Shown here: one piece after another, positions 55,226 to 64,000 of the stretch | Position numbering within the stretch: the stretch's first letter is position 1 | Layout: every line of letters starts with the position of its first letter | Position numbers and translations under genes: made by a program | Source of the DNA: Peptostreptococcaceae bacterium VA2 | GTDB taxonomy: Bacteria; Bacillota; Clostridia; Peptostreptococcales; Peptostreptococcaceae | DNA: 64,000 bases | Direction of reading: 5' to 3' | NCBI GenBank assembly: GCA_000686145.1 | Contig: JMMB01000007.1 | Span: 2,418,001-2,482,000 of the forward strand | Notes under the pieces: generated by a model | Told to the model about the DNA's origin: nothing | Databases searched by the model: none | Seen by the model: only the letters and a program-made list of their open reading frames with translations

Positions 55226-56086
55226 TTATTCACTGCAATAATTAACTTCATTTTCATTAAAATTTATAGGTTTATAATAACTATTTTTGTCTTTTAATTT
55301 AAAGCTTTCAATAAGAGATTTTAGCATTTGTGCTTGTCCACTTAGTTCTTCACTAGCAGCACTTTCTTCTGATGTTGCAGCAAGATTTCTTACCTCATCT
55401 GCTACAACATCAAATCCTTTACCAGCTGAACCTACTCTAGCAGCTTCTACAGCAGCATTTAATGCTAATGTTTGTTTGGAATGCAATATCATCTATTGTC
55501 TTTATAATTCTGCCTATTTCGTTAGAAGTAAATGAAATTTCATCCATAGCCTTAACCATTTGTCTCATTTGATTGTTACCGTCTTTAACTTCAAGCCCTG
55601 CACTCAATGTTAAAACATTTGCCTCTTTAGCATTATTTGCAGTATCTTTAATTTTTTCAGATATATCTATAATAGTTGCAGATAATTCTTCAATTGCACT
55701 TGCTTGTTCTGTAGCACCTTGTGCTAACATTTGTGATCCACTTGACACTTGATCTGATGCAGCCTCAACTTCCTCTGAAGCTAAGTTTATTTGTGACATT
55801 GTCTCACTTAAATCATTAGTAATTCTAACAACTGAATCCTCAACATCAAAATTTCCACATGCTCCTTATCAACAAATGCACCATTAAGTCGCCTTAAAAT
55901 AGAAACTATATATCTACGAATTCCCATAGCTTGATTTGTTAATTGATAAGGTCCCTCGAATAAATCATGACTTAACTTTCTTGACTTTCTCAAATTATAC
56001 ATTGCGCTCCCATTTGCAAATATGGTGAACATTAATAAAACAATAAAACAGATACTTAGCTTTTTCCCTATTTTTAAATTTTTCAT
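55226..56086 (-). pseudogene. Decayed methyl-accepting chemotaxis protein
   Basis: The start [27 protein letters not shown] is normal and has a GGGGAGG site, but the sensing region stops early: the frame jumps from RLNGAFVDKEH to the FDVE-like start of the signalling part. The signalling part ([28 protein letters not shown]) lacks a 2-bp piece before [10 protein letters not shown], then jumps from VRNLAA to [14 protein letters not shown], missing about 65 residues. Compared with its intact neighbours it has lost at least three segments. Its promoter and leader are well kept. Confidence 0.92.
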
Positions 56087-56330
56087 ATGTATGCCTCCCC
56101 GAACATTAAATTATTCTGATTTTTGCCGCCTCACACAGCATTAACTATTTAAATAATATATGTAAATCTATATTATATTATTTTTGGGCATATTATATAA
56201 TTTATAATTAAATTGCTATTTTCAAATATTTAAGTTTGTTTAATTTCATCTGTTCTTTCATAATTGTAAGGCTTACGATGTAGTTTATAACAAACTATAT
56301 TTCATAGCTTCAAATAGTTTCTCTTATTTT

Positions 56331-56358
56331 TTATACGGATAAATATACAGATACTTTA
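56331..56358 (-). promoter_or_regulatory. Sigma-28-type promoter of the decayed MCP and cheA operon
   Basis: TAAA-N16-CCGTATAA on the minus strand, within TAAAGTAT...TCCGTATAA. The match to the sigma-D/FliA consensus TAAA-N15-GCCGATAA is close. Transcription would run into the decayed MCP and on to cheA. Confidence 0.75.
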
Positions 56359-56441
56359 GATTTTATATAAAGTATTTTATTATAAAGTTATGCTTTTCAT
56401 TAATCCTATACGACAAACTGTTTCATATTTAAGTTCAATAA

Positions 56442-56475
56442 AAAAATGGAAGCATAAAAGCCTCCATCTTTTTAA
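56442..56475 (-). terminator. Terminator of the first intact MCP gene
   Basis: On the minus strand AUGGAGGC pairs with GCUUCCAU (one G-U) and a U-run follows. The same hairpin family ends the other MCP genes. Confidence 0.8.
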
Positions 56476-56508
56476 TCATAAGCCATAATATAGATTTATT
56501 ACATTGTG

Positions 56509-58245
56509 TTATTCAAATTCATTCATTGCAAAATAGTTAACTTCATCTTTATTAAAGTTTATATGTTTTTTAGAACTATGTCTATTTTTCAGTTTGAAAT
56601 TCTCAATAAGTGATTTTAACATCTCTGCTTGTCCACTTAATTCTTCACTAGCAGCAGCACTTTCCTCTGATGTTGCAGAATTCGTTTGTACTACTTCTGA
56701 TATTTGATCTACTCCTAACGTAACCTGAGCGATTGCACTTGATTCTTCATCAGATGCTTTAGCTATTTCATCTACTAATAAAATCGTTTGATTAGTTGTT
56801 TCAATTATTTTTTTAAGTGATTGAGCTGTGTTATCCACAATCTTAGTTCCATTATCAACTGCTTTTATTGAATTTTCAATTAGAGCAGCTGTGTTTTTTG
56901 CAGCTTCTGCTGATTTTGCAGCAAGATTTCTTACCTCATCGGCTACGACTGCAAATCCCTTACCGGCTGAACCTGCTCTAGCAGCTTCTACGGCAGCATT
57001 TAGTGCTAATATGTTTGTTTGGAATGCAATATCATCTATCGTTTTTATAATTCTACCTATTTCATTTGAAGTAAATGAAATTTCACCCATAGCTTTAACC
57101 ATTTGTTTCATTTGATCATTACCATCTTTAACTTCTCGCCCTGCGATTAATGTTAAAGTATTAGCCTCTTTAGCATTTTTTGCAGTATCTTTAATTTTCT
57201 TAGATATATCTATAATAGTTGCTGATAATTCTTCAATTGCACTTGCTTGTTCAGTAGCGCCTTGAGCTAGCATTTGTGATCCACTTGAAACTTGATTTGA
57301 TGCAGCACCAACTTCTTCTGACGCTAAATTTATCTGTGACATTGTTTCACTTAAGTCAGTCGTAATTCTAGTCACTGAGTTTTCAACATTTTTAAATACC
57401 CCTATATATTCTACTTCTGGCTCTACATCAAAATTTCCAGATGCAACTTCACCTAAAACACGCACTGCATCATTTACAACTTCTTTAGTTTTATTGCTGA
57501 CTTTACGAATACTATCTGATAAAACACCTAATTCATCCTTTGATTCATAATCGATATTAATATCAAAGTCTCCATCAGCCATTTTATTTGCAGCTACTTC
57601 TATCTCTTTAATTGGATCGTTTAATTTTTTTGTAATATACACAGCTATGACTAATCCTGCTACTCCAGTAAATGCACTTAAACTTATAGATATAAACCAT
57701 GCCTTTGATACTGTATCGTGTACTTTTTTATTAAATTCAATACCGTTGGCTTCTGCAGCATCACTAAACGGCATTATAGTTTTCTCAATCTTAGTAAGTG
57801 CATTACTCCATGCACTAGTATCTATATCAGTTATCTTACCACTAAAATTTTCTTGCTGTGCAATTTGGTATATTTTTTCATATTCTTCCCTTAGAACCGT
57901 CGCTAAACTTCCCATCTCATCTATAATCGTTTTGTCTTTTGGAGAAGCATCACGAAGTTTCTTGATTTTTTTATCCATATCATCAAAATCACTTAGAATT
58001 GTTGCTCTATATTTTTCTTGATTATTTTCAAGAAATGTATTGTTAATATGTCTTGCAATATTAGCTAAGTCTCTACGAATTGCCCAAGTTTGACTTGTTA
58101 CTACATAAGGACCCGTAAACAAACCATCACTTAGTTTTTCTGCTTTTCTTAAATTAGATAGTGCATAAAAATTCGCAACCCCTGCAAGCATTAATACAAC
58201 AATAAAAGATATAATTAGCTTTTTACCTATCTTTAAATTTTTCAT
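56509..58245 (-). CDS. Methyl-accepting chemotaxis protein (MCP A)
   Basis: The 578-residue receptor has an N-terminal helix ([15 protein letters not shown]), a four-helix-bundle-like sensing region (~30-185), a second helix (~190-210), HAMP ([24 protein letters not shown]), and a long signalling coiled coil with the CheA/CheW tip [40 protein letters not shown] (shown here only by its EAARAGE-type centre). It ends with NYFAMNEFE. The sensing region is unlike that of the two other MCPs, while the signalling half is nearly the same. Confidence 0.93.
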   Translation of the reverse strand: MKNLKIGKKLIISFIVVLMLAGVANFYALSNLRKAEKLSDGLFTGPYVVTSQTWAIRRDLANIARHINNTFLENNQEKYRATILSDFDDMDKKIKKLRDASPKDKTIIDEMGSLATVLREEYEKIYQIAQQENFSGKITDIDTSAWSNALTKIEKTIMPFSDAAEANGIEFNKKVHDTVSKAWFISISLSAFTGVAGLVIAVYITKKLNDPIKEIEVAANKMADGDFDINIDYESKDELGVLSDSIRKVSNKTKEVVNDAVRVLGEVASGNFDVEPEVEYIGVFKNVENSVTRITTDLSETMSQINLASEEVGAASNQVSSGSQMLAQGATEQASAIEELSATIIDISKKIKDTAKNAKEANTLTLIAGREVKDGNDQMKQMVKAMGEISFTSNEIGRIIKTIDDIAFQTNILALNAAVEAARAGSAGKGFAVVADEVRNLAAKSAEAAKNTAALIENSIKAVDNGTKIVDNTAQSLKKIIETTNQTILLVDEIAKASDEESSAIAQVTLGVDQISEVVQTNSATSEESAAASEELSGQAEMLKSLIENFKLKNRHSSKKHINFNKDEVNYFAMNEFE

Positions 58246-58462
58246 ACCCTTACCCCCTACAATTTAATTTGTTATAATTTCTGCTTCATTTAAAAACATC
58301 GATTATTTAAGTAGTATCTATAAATCTATATTATGATATATTCAGAAATGTTTTATAAATTGTAATTCAATTGCTATTTTCAGAAATTCAATTTTACTTG
58401 GTGTGATATGTTCTTATAGTGTCAAGATATTAATGTAATTTCCAATAGTTTCTCTTATTTTT

Positions 58463-58490
58463 TTATACGGATAGATAAATATATACTTTA
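58463..58490 (-). promoter_or_regulatory. Sigma-28-type promoter of MCP A
   Basis: TAAA-N16-CCGTATAA on the minus strand, same spacing as the others; the -10 lies ~218 nt upstream of the ATG. Confidence 0.75.
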
Positions 58491-58578
58491 GATTTTATAT
58501 AGTTTAAGATTAAATAATATTTTTCATTTTGGAAGTTAAAGATATTATATTGAATTTATTTCGGAATAAGATTCAATA

Positions 58579-58609
58579 TAAAAATGGAAGTATAAAACTT
58601 CCATTTTTT
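58579..58609 (-). terminator. Terminator of MCP B
   Basis: AAAAATGGAAGT pairs with ACTTCCATTTTT around a short loop; U residues follow on the minus strand. Confidence 0.8.
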
Positions 58610-58639
58610 AAATCATAACCTATTACATATTTTATTGTA

Positions 58640-60358
58640 TTATTCAAATTCATTTGTAGCAAAGTAGCTAACTTCATCTTTACTATTTTTTAATTTAAAG
58701 TTCTCAATAAGTGATTTTAGCATTTGTGCTTGTCCACTTAATTCTTCACTTGCAGCAGCACTTTCTTCTGATGTCGCAGAATTAGTTTGTATTACTTCTG
58801 AAATTTGTTCTACCCCTAATGTAACTTGAGCAATTGCATTAGATTCTTCATCAGATGCTTTTGCTATTTCATCTACTAATAAAATTGTTTGATTAGTTGT
58901 TTCAATTATTTTTTTAAGTGATTGAGCTGTATTGTCTACAATCTTAGTTCCATTATCAACTGCTTTTATTGAATTTTCAATTAGAGTAGATGTATTTTTT
59001 GCAGCTTCTGCTGATTTTGCAGAAAGATTTCTTACTTCGTCTGCAACAACTGCAAACCCCTTACCAGCTGAACCAGCTCTAGCAGCTTCAACTGCAGCAT
59101 TTAATGCTAATATGTTTGTTTGGAATGCAATATCATCTATTGTCTTTATAATTCTACCGATTTCATTAGACGTAAATGAGATTTCATCCATAGCTTTAAC
59201 CATTTGTTTCATTTGTTCATTACCATCTTCAACTTCGCGCCCTGCACTCAATGTTAAGACATTAGCCTCTTTAGCATTTTTTGCAGTATCTTTAATTTTA
59301 TCAGATATATCTATAATAGTTGCAGATAACTCCTCAATTGCACTGGCTTGTTCCGTAGCACCTTGTGCTAACATTTGTGATCCACCTGAAACTTGGTCTG
59401 ATGCTGCTCCAACTTCTTCTGATGCCAAATTTATTTGTGACATAGTCTCACTTAAGTCATTAGTAATTCTAATTACTGATTTTTCAATATTTTCAAATAC
59501 CCCTATATATTCTACTTCTGGCTCTACGTCAAAATTTCCAGCTGCAACTTCCCCTAAGACACAAACCGTATCGTTTATAATTTCATTTATTTTATCACTC
59601 ATTTCACGCATGCTATTTGATAAGTTTCCTAATTCGTCCTTTGAATTATAATTAATAGTGATATCAAAGTCACCCTCTGCCATTTTATTTGCAGCAATTT
59701 CTATTTCTTCAATTGGTTTCTTTAAGCTCTTTGTTATATATATACATATAGCTATTCCTGCTAGTATACTAAACGCATTCATTGTTAAAGAAATAACCCA
59801 TGATTTTGATACTGCACTTTTTACCCCATCATCAAATTCAACACCAGTATTCTCTGCATTTTCATATAACTTAGTTGCATTTTTTATACATTTATCATAT
59901 GTTTTGTAATATTCAAGATCCTCTTTTATTACAATCTCTTTTGCTCCTTTATAGTCTCCTTTCTCTATAAATGCATCAGCTTTTTCATATTGTTGTTTTA
60001 GTTGAGTTATTGAACTTTCAATATCATCAATTAATTTTTCATCTTTAGAAGGATCCTCTTTAAGTATTTTAATTCTTCCATTAATGCTATCAAAGTTTTC
60101 TAAAATCGCAGTTTTGTAACTTAAATCTGCAGGATTTTCTGCAAGAAGTTCATAAGCAACATTCTGATCAATTGAAGCTAAATCTCTACGAATCCCCATA
60201 GATTGATTTGTTAATTCATAAGGTCCCTCAAATAAATCATGGCTTAATTTGCCTGCTTTTTTCAAATTGTATAATGTGTTTCCATTTGCAAATACTGTAA
60301 TCATCAGTAAAACAATAAAAGATATTCCTAATTTTTTACCCATTTTTAAATTTTTCAT
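58640..60358 (-). CDS. Methyl-accepting chemotaxis protein (MCP B)
   Basis: The 572-residue receptor has the same plan as MCP A: N-terminal helix ([17 protein letters not shown]), 4HB-type sensing region (~30-190, including [25 protein letters not shown]), second helix (~195-215), HAMP ([21 protein letters not shown]) and signalling domain with the [19 protein letters not shown] tip. It ends SYFATNEFE, slightly different from the NYFAMNEFE of the neighbours, and its tail is shorter. The ATG follows GGGAGAGG. Confidence 0.93.
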   Translation of the reverse strand: MKNLKMGKKLGISFIVLLMITVFANGNTLYNLKKAGKLSHDLFEGPYELTNQSMGIRRDLASIDQNVAYELLAENPADLSYKTAILENFDSINGRIKILKEDPSKDEKLIDDIESSITQLKQQYEKADAFIEKGDYKGAKEIVIKEDLEYYKTYDKCIKNATKLYENAENTGVEFDDGVKSAVSKSWVISLTMNAFSILAGIAICIYITKSLKKPIEEIEIAANKMAEGDFDITINYNSKDELGNLSNSMREMSDKINEIINDTVCVLGEVAAGNFDVEPEVEYIGVFENIEKSVIRITNDLSETMSQINLASEEVGAASDQVSGGSQMLAQGATEQASAIEELSATIIDISDKIKDTAKNAKEANVLTLSAGREVEDGNEQMKQMVKAMDEISFTSNEIGRIIKTIDDIAFQTNILALNAAVEAARAGSAGKGFAVVADEVRNLSAKSAEAAKNTSTLIENSIKAVDNGTKIVDNTAQSLKKIIETTNQTILLVDEIAKASDEESNAIAQVTLGVEQISEVIQTNSATSEESAAASEELSGQAQMLKSLIENFKLKNSKDEVSYFATNEFE

Positions 60359-60632
60359 ATATGTACCTCTCCCATAATTTGATTTATTGTAATTTCTTCT
60401 ACATAATACAATATTTTTATATTTAAATAATAAATTTAAATAATCAACTTTATCTTTTGCTTTACTTTATAAAATATATATGAGGCTATATTTAAATAGT
60501 CTATAAAACTACATTATTTTTATATTCCAACTTATTCACCATAATTTTATATTCTTTGTGAATTATAAGTCAATCACTTATATATATATTTAATATTTAT
60601 TTTTTATTTCGTCAATTAATTTCTATTACTAT

Positions 60633-60660
60633 TTATACGGATAACTATATAAATACTTTA
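60633..60660 (-). promoter_or_regulatory. Sigma-28-type promoter of MCP B
   Basis: TAAA-N16-CCGTATAA on the minus strand; the -10 lies ~275 nt upstream of the ATG. Confidence 0.75.
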
Positions 60661-60711
60661 GTTTCCTAATTTAGTAATCAAATATAATGGGTTTTATCTT
60701 TATTTAAATTC

Positions 60712-60744
60712 AAAAAAATGGAAGCATAAAAGCTTCCATTTTTC
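60712..60744 (-). terminator. Terminator of MCP C
   Basis: AAAAATGGAAGC pairs with GCTTCCATTTTT and a U-run follows on the minus strand. Confidence 0.8.
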
Positions 60745-60777
60745 TCACACCATAAACTTTAACATATCGCTATTGAA

Positions 60778-62517
60778 TTATTCAAATTCATTCATTGCAA
60801 AATAATTAGATTCATCGCTACTAAAGTTCATTTTTTTATTAGAATTATATGTATTTTTTAATTTAAAGTTCTCAATAAGTGATTTCAACATTTGTGCTTG
60901 TCCACTTAACTCTTCACTAGCAGCAGCACTTTCCTCTGATGTTGCTGAATTAGTTTGTACTACATCTGATATTTGATCTACACCCAATGTAACTTGACCA
61001 ATCGCGCTAGATTGTTCCTCTGATGCTTTAGCTATTTCATGAACTAATATAATAGTTTGATTAGTTGTGTCAATTATCTTTTGAAGTGATTCAGCTGTAT
61101 TATCTACAATTTCACTTCCATTACCAACTGCTTTTATTGAATTTTCAATAAGTGTAGCAGTATTTTTTGCAGCTTCTGCTGATTTAGCAGCAAGGTTTCT
61201 TACCTCATCTGCTACAACTGCAAATCCTTTCCCAGCTGAACCTGCTCTAGCAGCTTCAACGGCAGCGTTTAATGCTAATATGTTTGTTTGGAATGCAATA
61301 TCATCTATTGTCTTTATAATTCTTCCAATTTCATTAGAAGTAAATGAAATTTCATCCATAGCCTTAACCATTTGTGTCATTTGCTCATTGCCAGCTTTAA
61401 CTTCACGGCCGGCACTTAATGTTAAGGCATTCGCGTCTTTAGCATTACTTGCAGTACCTTTGATTTTCTCAGATATATCTATAATTGTTGCAGACAGTTC
61501 TTCAATTGCACTTGCCTGTTCAGTAGCACCTTGTGCTAGCATTTGTGCTCCACTTGAAACTTGATCCGATGCTGCTCCAACTTCTTCTGATGCCATATTT
61601 ATCTGTGACATAGTTTCACTTAAGTTATTAGTGATTCTAATCACTGATTTTTCAATATTCTCAAATACCCCTATATATTCTGCTTCAGGTGATATATCAA
61701 AGTTTCCAGATGATACTTCCTCTAAAACATGTACTGTATCATTTATAATCGCCCTAGTTTTACTACTCATTTGACGCATACTATTTGACAACGCGCCTAA
61801 TTCATCCTTTGACTCGTAATCAATATTAATATCAAAGTCACCTTCAGACATTTTATTTGCAGCTATTTCTATTTCTTCAATCGGCTTTTTTAAACTCTTT
61901 GTAATATATAGACATATAGCTATACCTGATAATATATTAACTGTACTAAGTGATATACAAGCAAATATTGCCTTCGATGCTGTAATACTTACTTCTTTAT
62001 TAAATTCAACACCTAAAGCATCTGCATGTTCATTAATAGCTATCGCATCTTCTACTGATTTATCGTATATTTTCCAATATTGAGTATTCTGTTCTGTCAT
62101 TTCTTTTGCTGTCTTGTAATCACCTTGCTGCATAACTGCATACACTTTTTCATATTCTTGTTTTAGGTTACCTACTGAGCTTTCAATATCATTTATTAAC
62201 TTCGTATCTCCTTTAAAAGAGCTCTGAATTATTTCTATCCTTTTATCTATGCTATCAAAATCACTCAAAATTTTAGTTCTATACTCTACGGGATTCTCCC
62301 TAAGCATTGAATTAGCAATATTCCTTCCAACAGAAACTAAGTCTCTACGAATACCCATAGTTTCATTTGTTTGTTTGTAAGGTCTATTAAATAGTTCATG
62401 AGTTAATCCTTCTGATTGTTTTAATTTAGCTATTGTATAAACATTTGCAAATGCTGTAAGCATTAACAAAACAATAAAAGATATACTTAGCTTTTTACCT
62501 ATTTTTAAATTTTTCAT
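60778..62517 (-). CDS. Methyl-accepting chemotaxis protein (MCP C)
   Basis: I start at ATG 62517 ([14 protein letters not shown]), eight bases after AGGGAGA, giving 579 residues. Domains: N-terminal helix, 4HB-like sensing region (~30-190, [25 protein letters not shown]), second helix (~190-212), HAMP ([21 protein letters not shown]), signalling domain with the usual tip, and the tail [11 protein letters not shown]-rich methylation-helix segments ([19 protein letters not shown]) are present. It is the first MCP downstream of the cheR-cheY2 unit and has its own promoter. Confidence 0.93.
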   Translation of the reverse strand: MKNLKIGKKLSISFIVLLMLTAFANVYTIAKLKQSEGLTHELFNRPYKQTNETMGIRRDLVSVGRNIANSMLRENPVEYRTKILSDFDSIDKRIEIIQSSFKGDTKLINDIESSVGNLKQEYEKVYAVMQQGDYKTAKEMTEQNTQYWKIYDKSVEDAIAINEHADALGVEFNKEVSITASKAIFACISLSTVNILSGIAICLYITKSLKKPIEEIEIAANKMSEGDFDINIDYESKDELGALSNSMRQMSSKTRAIINDTVHVLEEVSSGNFDISPEAEYIGVFENIEKSVIRITNNLSETMSQINMASEEVGAASDQVSSGAQMLAQGATEQASAIEELSATIIDISEKIKGTASNAKDANALTLSAGREVKAGNEQMTQMVKAMDEISFTSNEIGRIIKTIDDIAFQTNILALNAAVEAARAGSAGKGFAVVADEVRNLAAKSAEAAKNTATLIENSIKAVGNGSEIVDNTAESLQKIIDTTNQTIILVHEIAKASEEQSSAIGQVTLGVDQISDVVQTNSATSEESAAASEELSGQAQMLKSLIENFKLKNTYNSNKKMNFSSDESNYFAMNEFE

Positions 62518-62801
62518 ACACATTCTCCCTATCATTTAATTTGTTGTAATTTTTGATGTATAATACAATGCTTTTTTTATTTAAATAACCAATATTGTAT
62601 TTTCACTTACTTTATAAACCCTAGATAAAAATCCATTTAAATTATATATATCTTTACTATTTCTAAAGGTTTATGTTTTTTAATAACATATACAAAACTA
62701 ATGCTAAATTTTCTGTATCCATGTTTATATTGTTTATGTTATTTAAAACAATTATATTTTATAAACTATTTTATTATTTCAAACAATTTGTCTCATTTTG
62801 T

Positions 62802-62829
62802 TTATACGGATGAATAAATAGATACTTTA
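62802..62829 (-). promoter_or_regulatory. Sigma-28-type promoter of MCP C
   Basis: TAAA-N16-CCGTATAA on the minus strand; the -10 lies ~285 nt upstream of the ATG (62517). The right arm of the next terminator lies 29 nt away. Confidence 0.75.
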
Positions 62830-62857
62830 GATTTTATATACTATATTTCATTATAAA

Positions 62858-62890
62858 ATTAAAGGAAGATGCCTAGCATCTTCCTTTAAT
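62858..62890 (-). terminator. Terminator of the cheR-cheY2 unit
   Basis: A perfect 15-bp stem (62858-62872 with 62876-62890, loop CTA) ends the transcript. Its GGAAGATG arm matches the terminator after cheY1. Confidence 0.8.
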
Positions 62891-62915
62891 TTCAATTATT
62901 TATTTTTAGATCAAA

Positions 62916-63269
62916 TTATAACTTAGATAAAGCTGAGACAATTATTTCCTCTTTAAAAGGCTTTACAATAAATCCTTTTGCTCCATAAATAATTGCTTCT
63001 TTCATTCTTGCTTCTTGCCCTAATGCTGATACCATAACAACTGACGCTGATGGGTCAAGTTTCTTAATCACTCTTAGTGCTTGTAATCCATCCATTTCAG
63101 GCATCGTAATATCTAGAGTTACAATATCTGGTTGTAGCTCTTTGTATTTCTCAATTGCCATCAAACCATTTTCTGCCTCACCAACTATTTCAAATTCATA
63201 GTTTGAAAGCATATTTCTAATAGACATACGCATAAATGCTGCATCATCAACTATTAATACTCTTTTCAT
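62916..63269 (-). CDS. cheY: Chemotaxis response regulator CheY (copy 2)
   Basis: The 117-residue protein is identical to copy 1 residue for residue (D8-D9, D53, FIVKPF). At DNA level the copies differ at about 34 positions out of 354 by my hand count, all synonymous. It sits 22 nt after cheR with a GGAGG ribosome site, so it is translated from the cheR transcript, not from the cheA operon. Confidence 0.95.
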   Translation of the reverse strand: MKRVLIVDDAAFMRMSIRNMLSNYEFEIVGEAENGLMAIEKYKELQPDIVTLDITMPEMDGLQALRVIKKLDPSASVVMVSALGQEARMKEAIIYGAKGFIVKPFKEEIIVSALSKL

Positions 63270-63291
63270 AATACTTCCTCCATTTTATCAA

Positions 63292-64000
63292 TTATAATCT
63301 TTTCCTGTACACCGATGGTTTTACACGTTCAAAATCTGTTTGTAAATTAGATAAACTTTCAGACATTCCAATTATTAAATAGCCTCCTGGCTTAAGTGAA
63401 TCGTGTAACCTTTTAGCTAATCTTTGATTTGTAGGATTATCAAAATAAATCATAACATTTCTACAAAAAATAACATGATATTTTGATTTCTCCCAGCCTA
63501 TATTATTATTTAAATTAAAATATTTAAATTCAACTAAATTCTTGACACTTTCAATAATTTCATAATTTTTCCCATTTGCCTTTTGAAAGAAATTTTTTGC
63601 CCATACTGGTGGTAACTTAGCTATTTTATCTTCTGTATAAATTCCTGACTTTGCTTGCTTTAATACATTATTAGAAATATCTGATGCTGTTATAGATACT
63701 TTTAATTTTGATGTTTTGCCAAAAATAGATGATGCTAACATAGCAATACAATATGCTTCTTCTCCTGTAGACGAAGCTGCAGACCAAATTTTAATACCTC
63801 CAATTGGTGGTTTTCTTAAATTAGGTACTAATACCTCATCTTTTAAAAATTCATAATGCATATCTTCACGCATAAAATAAGTGAAATTTGTTGTTAGCTT
63901 TTCTACTAAGACAGATACTTGTTCTCCACTTTTATCTTGCATTAAGCTGTCTATATAACTATTAAAATCAGTAAATCCTAATCGTTTTACCATCATAACT
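63292..64000 (-). CDS. cheR: Chemotaxis protein methyltransferase CheR (partial, N-terminus off window)
   Basis: The visible 236 codons cover the end of the N-terminal helical domain (RLGFTDFNSYIDSLMQ) and the whole SAM-binding domain: VEKLTTNFTYFMREDMHYEFL, IWSAASSTGEEAYCIAM (motif I, SAM site), ITASDISNNVLKQAKSG and VIFCRNVMIYFDNPTNQ. The N-terminal ~30-40 residues should lie beyond the right edge; an internal ATG pair at ~63992 is probably not the start. It methylates glutamates on the MCPs. Confidence 0.92.
   Translation of the reverse strand, partial: VMMVKRLGFTDFNSYIDSLMQDKSGEQVSVLVEKLTTNFTYFMREDMHYEFLKDEVLVPNLRKPPIGGIKIWSAASSTGEEAYCIAMLASSIFGKTSKLKVSITASDISNNVLKQAKSGIYTEDKIAKLPPVWAKNFFQKANGKNYEIIESVKNLVEFKYFNLNNNIGWEKSKYHVIFCRNVMIYFDNPTNQRLAKRLHDSLKPGGYLIIGMSESLSNLQTDFERVKPSVYRKRL

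Noticed and set aside
58932-59651. A 239-residue plus-strand frame inside MCP B
   Set aside because: It mirrors the repetitive MCP signalling region, recurs in shortened form in the other MCP genes, and has no ribosome site.
60778-62535. Six-residue longer N-terminus of MCP C
   Set aside because: The upstream ATG overlaps the AGGGAGA ribosome site; the sister MCPs all begin MKNLK.
1-64000. CRISPR array, prophage or plasmid genes
   Set aside because: No regularly spaced short direct repeats, cas genes, integrases or structural phage genes were seen; the only mobile element is the IS3-family one.
1-64000. tRNA or rRNA genes
   Set aside because: No cloverleaf with a GGTTC-type arm and no rRNA motif was noticed, although I could not run a covariance scan.

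Overview
The window is very AT-rich, gene-dense Firmicutes DNA with mostly co-oriented minus-strand operons, strong GGAGG ribosome sites and many U-tract hairpin terminators. A glutamate 2,3-aminomutase, a methionine gamma-lyase, a glycine-riboswitch-controlled AGCS symporter, a topoisomerase III and a che locus with MCP expansion point to an anaerobic, amino-acid-fermenting, motile clostridium. Peptostreptococcaceae (relatives of Clostridioides/Paraclostridium) is the best guess. This rests on protein resemblance by eye, without a database search.

Layout. 0-13.6 kb: partial eam, a small protein, a membrane-anchored Ig-like protein, a PrsA-like foldase, an unusual NUMOD-like repeat protein, a GltD-like flavoprotein, a DUF2238-type membrane protein, methionine gamma-lyase, Ogt, an FAD/Rieske oxidoreductase, a tocopherol-cyclase-like protein and an ABC exporter. 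13.8-17.7 kb: an iron-siderophore uptake operon in the order yclN-O-P-Q, with two Fur-box-like sites. 17.7-19.35 kb: an IS3-family (IS150-like) element with a decayed orfB, sitting in a DUF2325 gene. 19.35-25.15 kb: a P-type cation ATPase under a yybP-ykoY (Mn2+) riboswitch, a composite fructose-PTS/regulator pseudogene, and topB. 25.4-30 kb: a tandem glycine riboswitch and AGCS symporter, then mprF. 30.3-33.1 kb: a TPP-riboswitch thiM-tenA-thiT salvage operon and an unexplained structured intergenic region. 33.2-37 kb: a HesB-like protein and a Trk K+ uptake operon with a previously unlisted 32-residue membrane ORF and an OB-fold-like tail gene. 37-50 kb: YdcF, YwbE, two Cof-type HAD phosphatases, an orphan PAS kinase, dCMP deaminase, a two-component system, an APC permease and an unknown membrane protein.

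50-64 kb is a chemotaxis locus read leftwards: cheR (partial), cheY2, three intact MCPs, a decayed MCP, cheA, cheB, cheC, cheW, cheY1. Each MCP unit has its own terminator and an almost invariant sigma-28-like promoter (TAAA-N16-CCGTATAA) 215-275 nt upstream of the start. The promoter of the decayed MCP has no terminator between it and cheA, so it probably drives the cheA operon. The two CheY proteins are identical although their genes differ at roughly 34 synonymous positions.

The most rewarding non-routine items are the che promoter array and pseudogene leader, the twin CheY proteins, the hidden trk small ORF, the composite PTS pseudogene with a CAA-to-TAA nonsense codon, the NUMOD-like protein, and the candidate small RNA near 33 kb.
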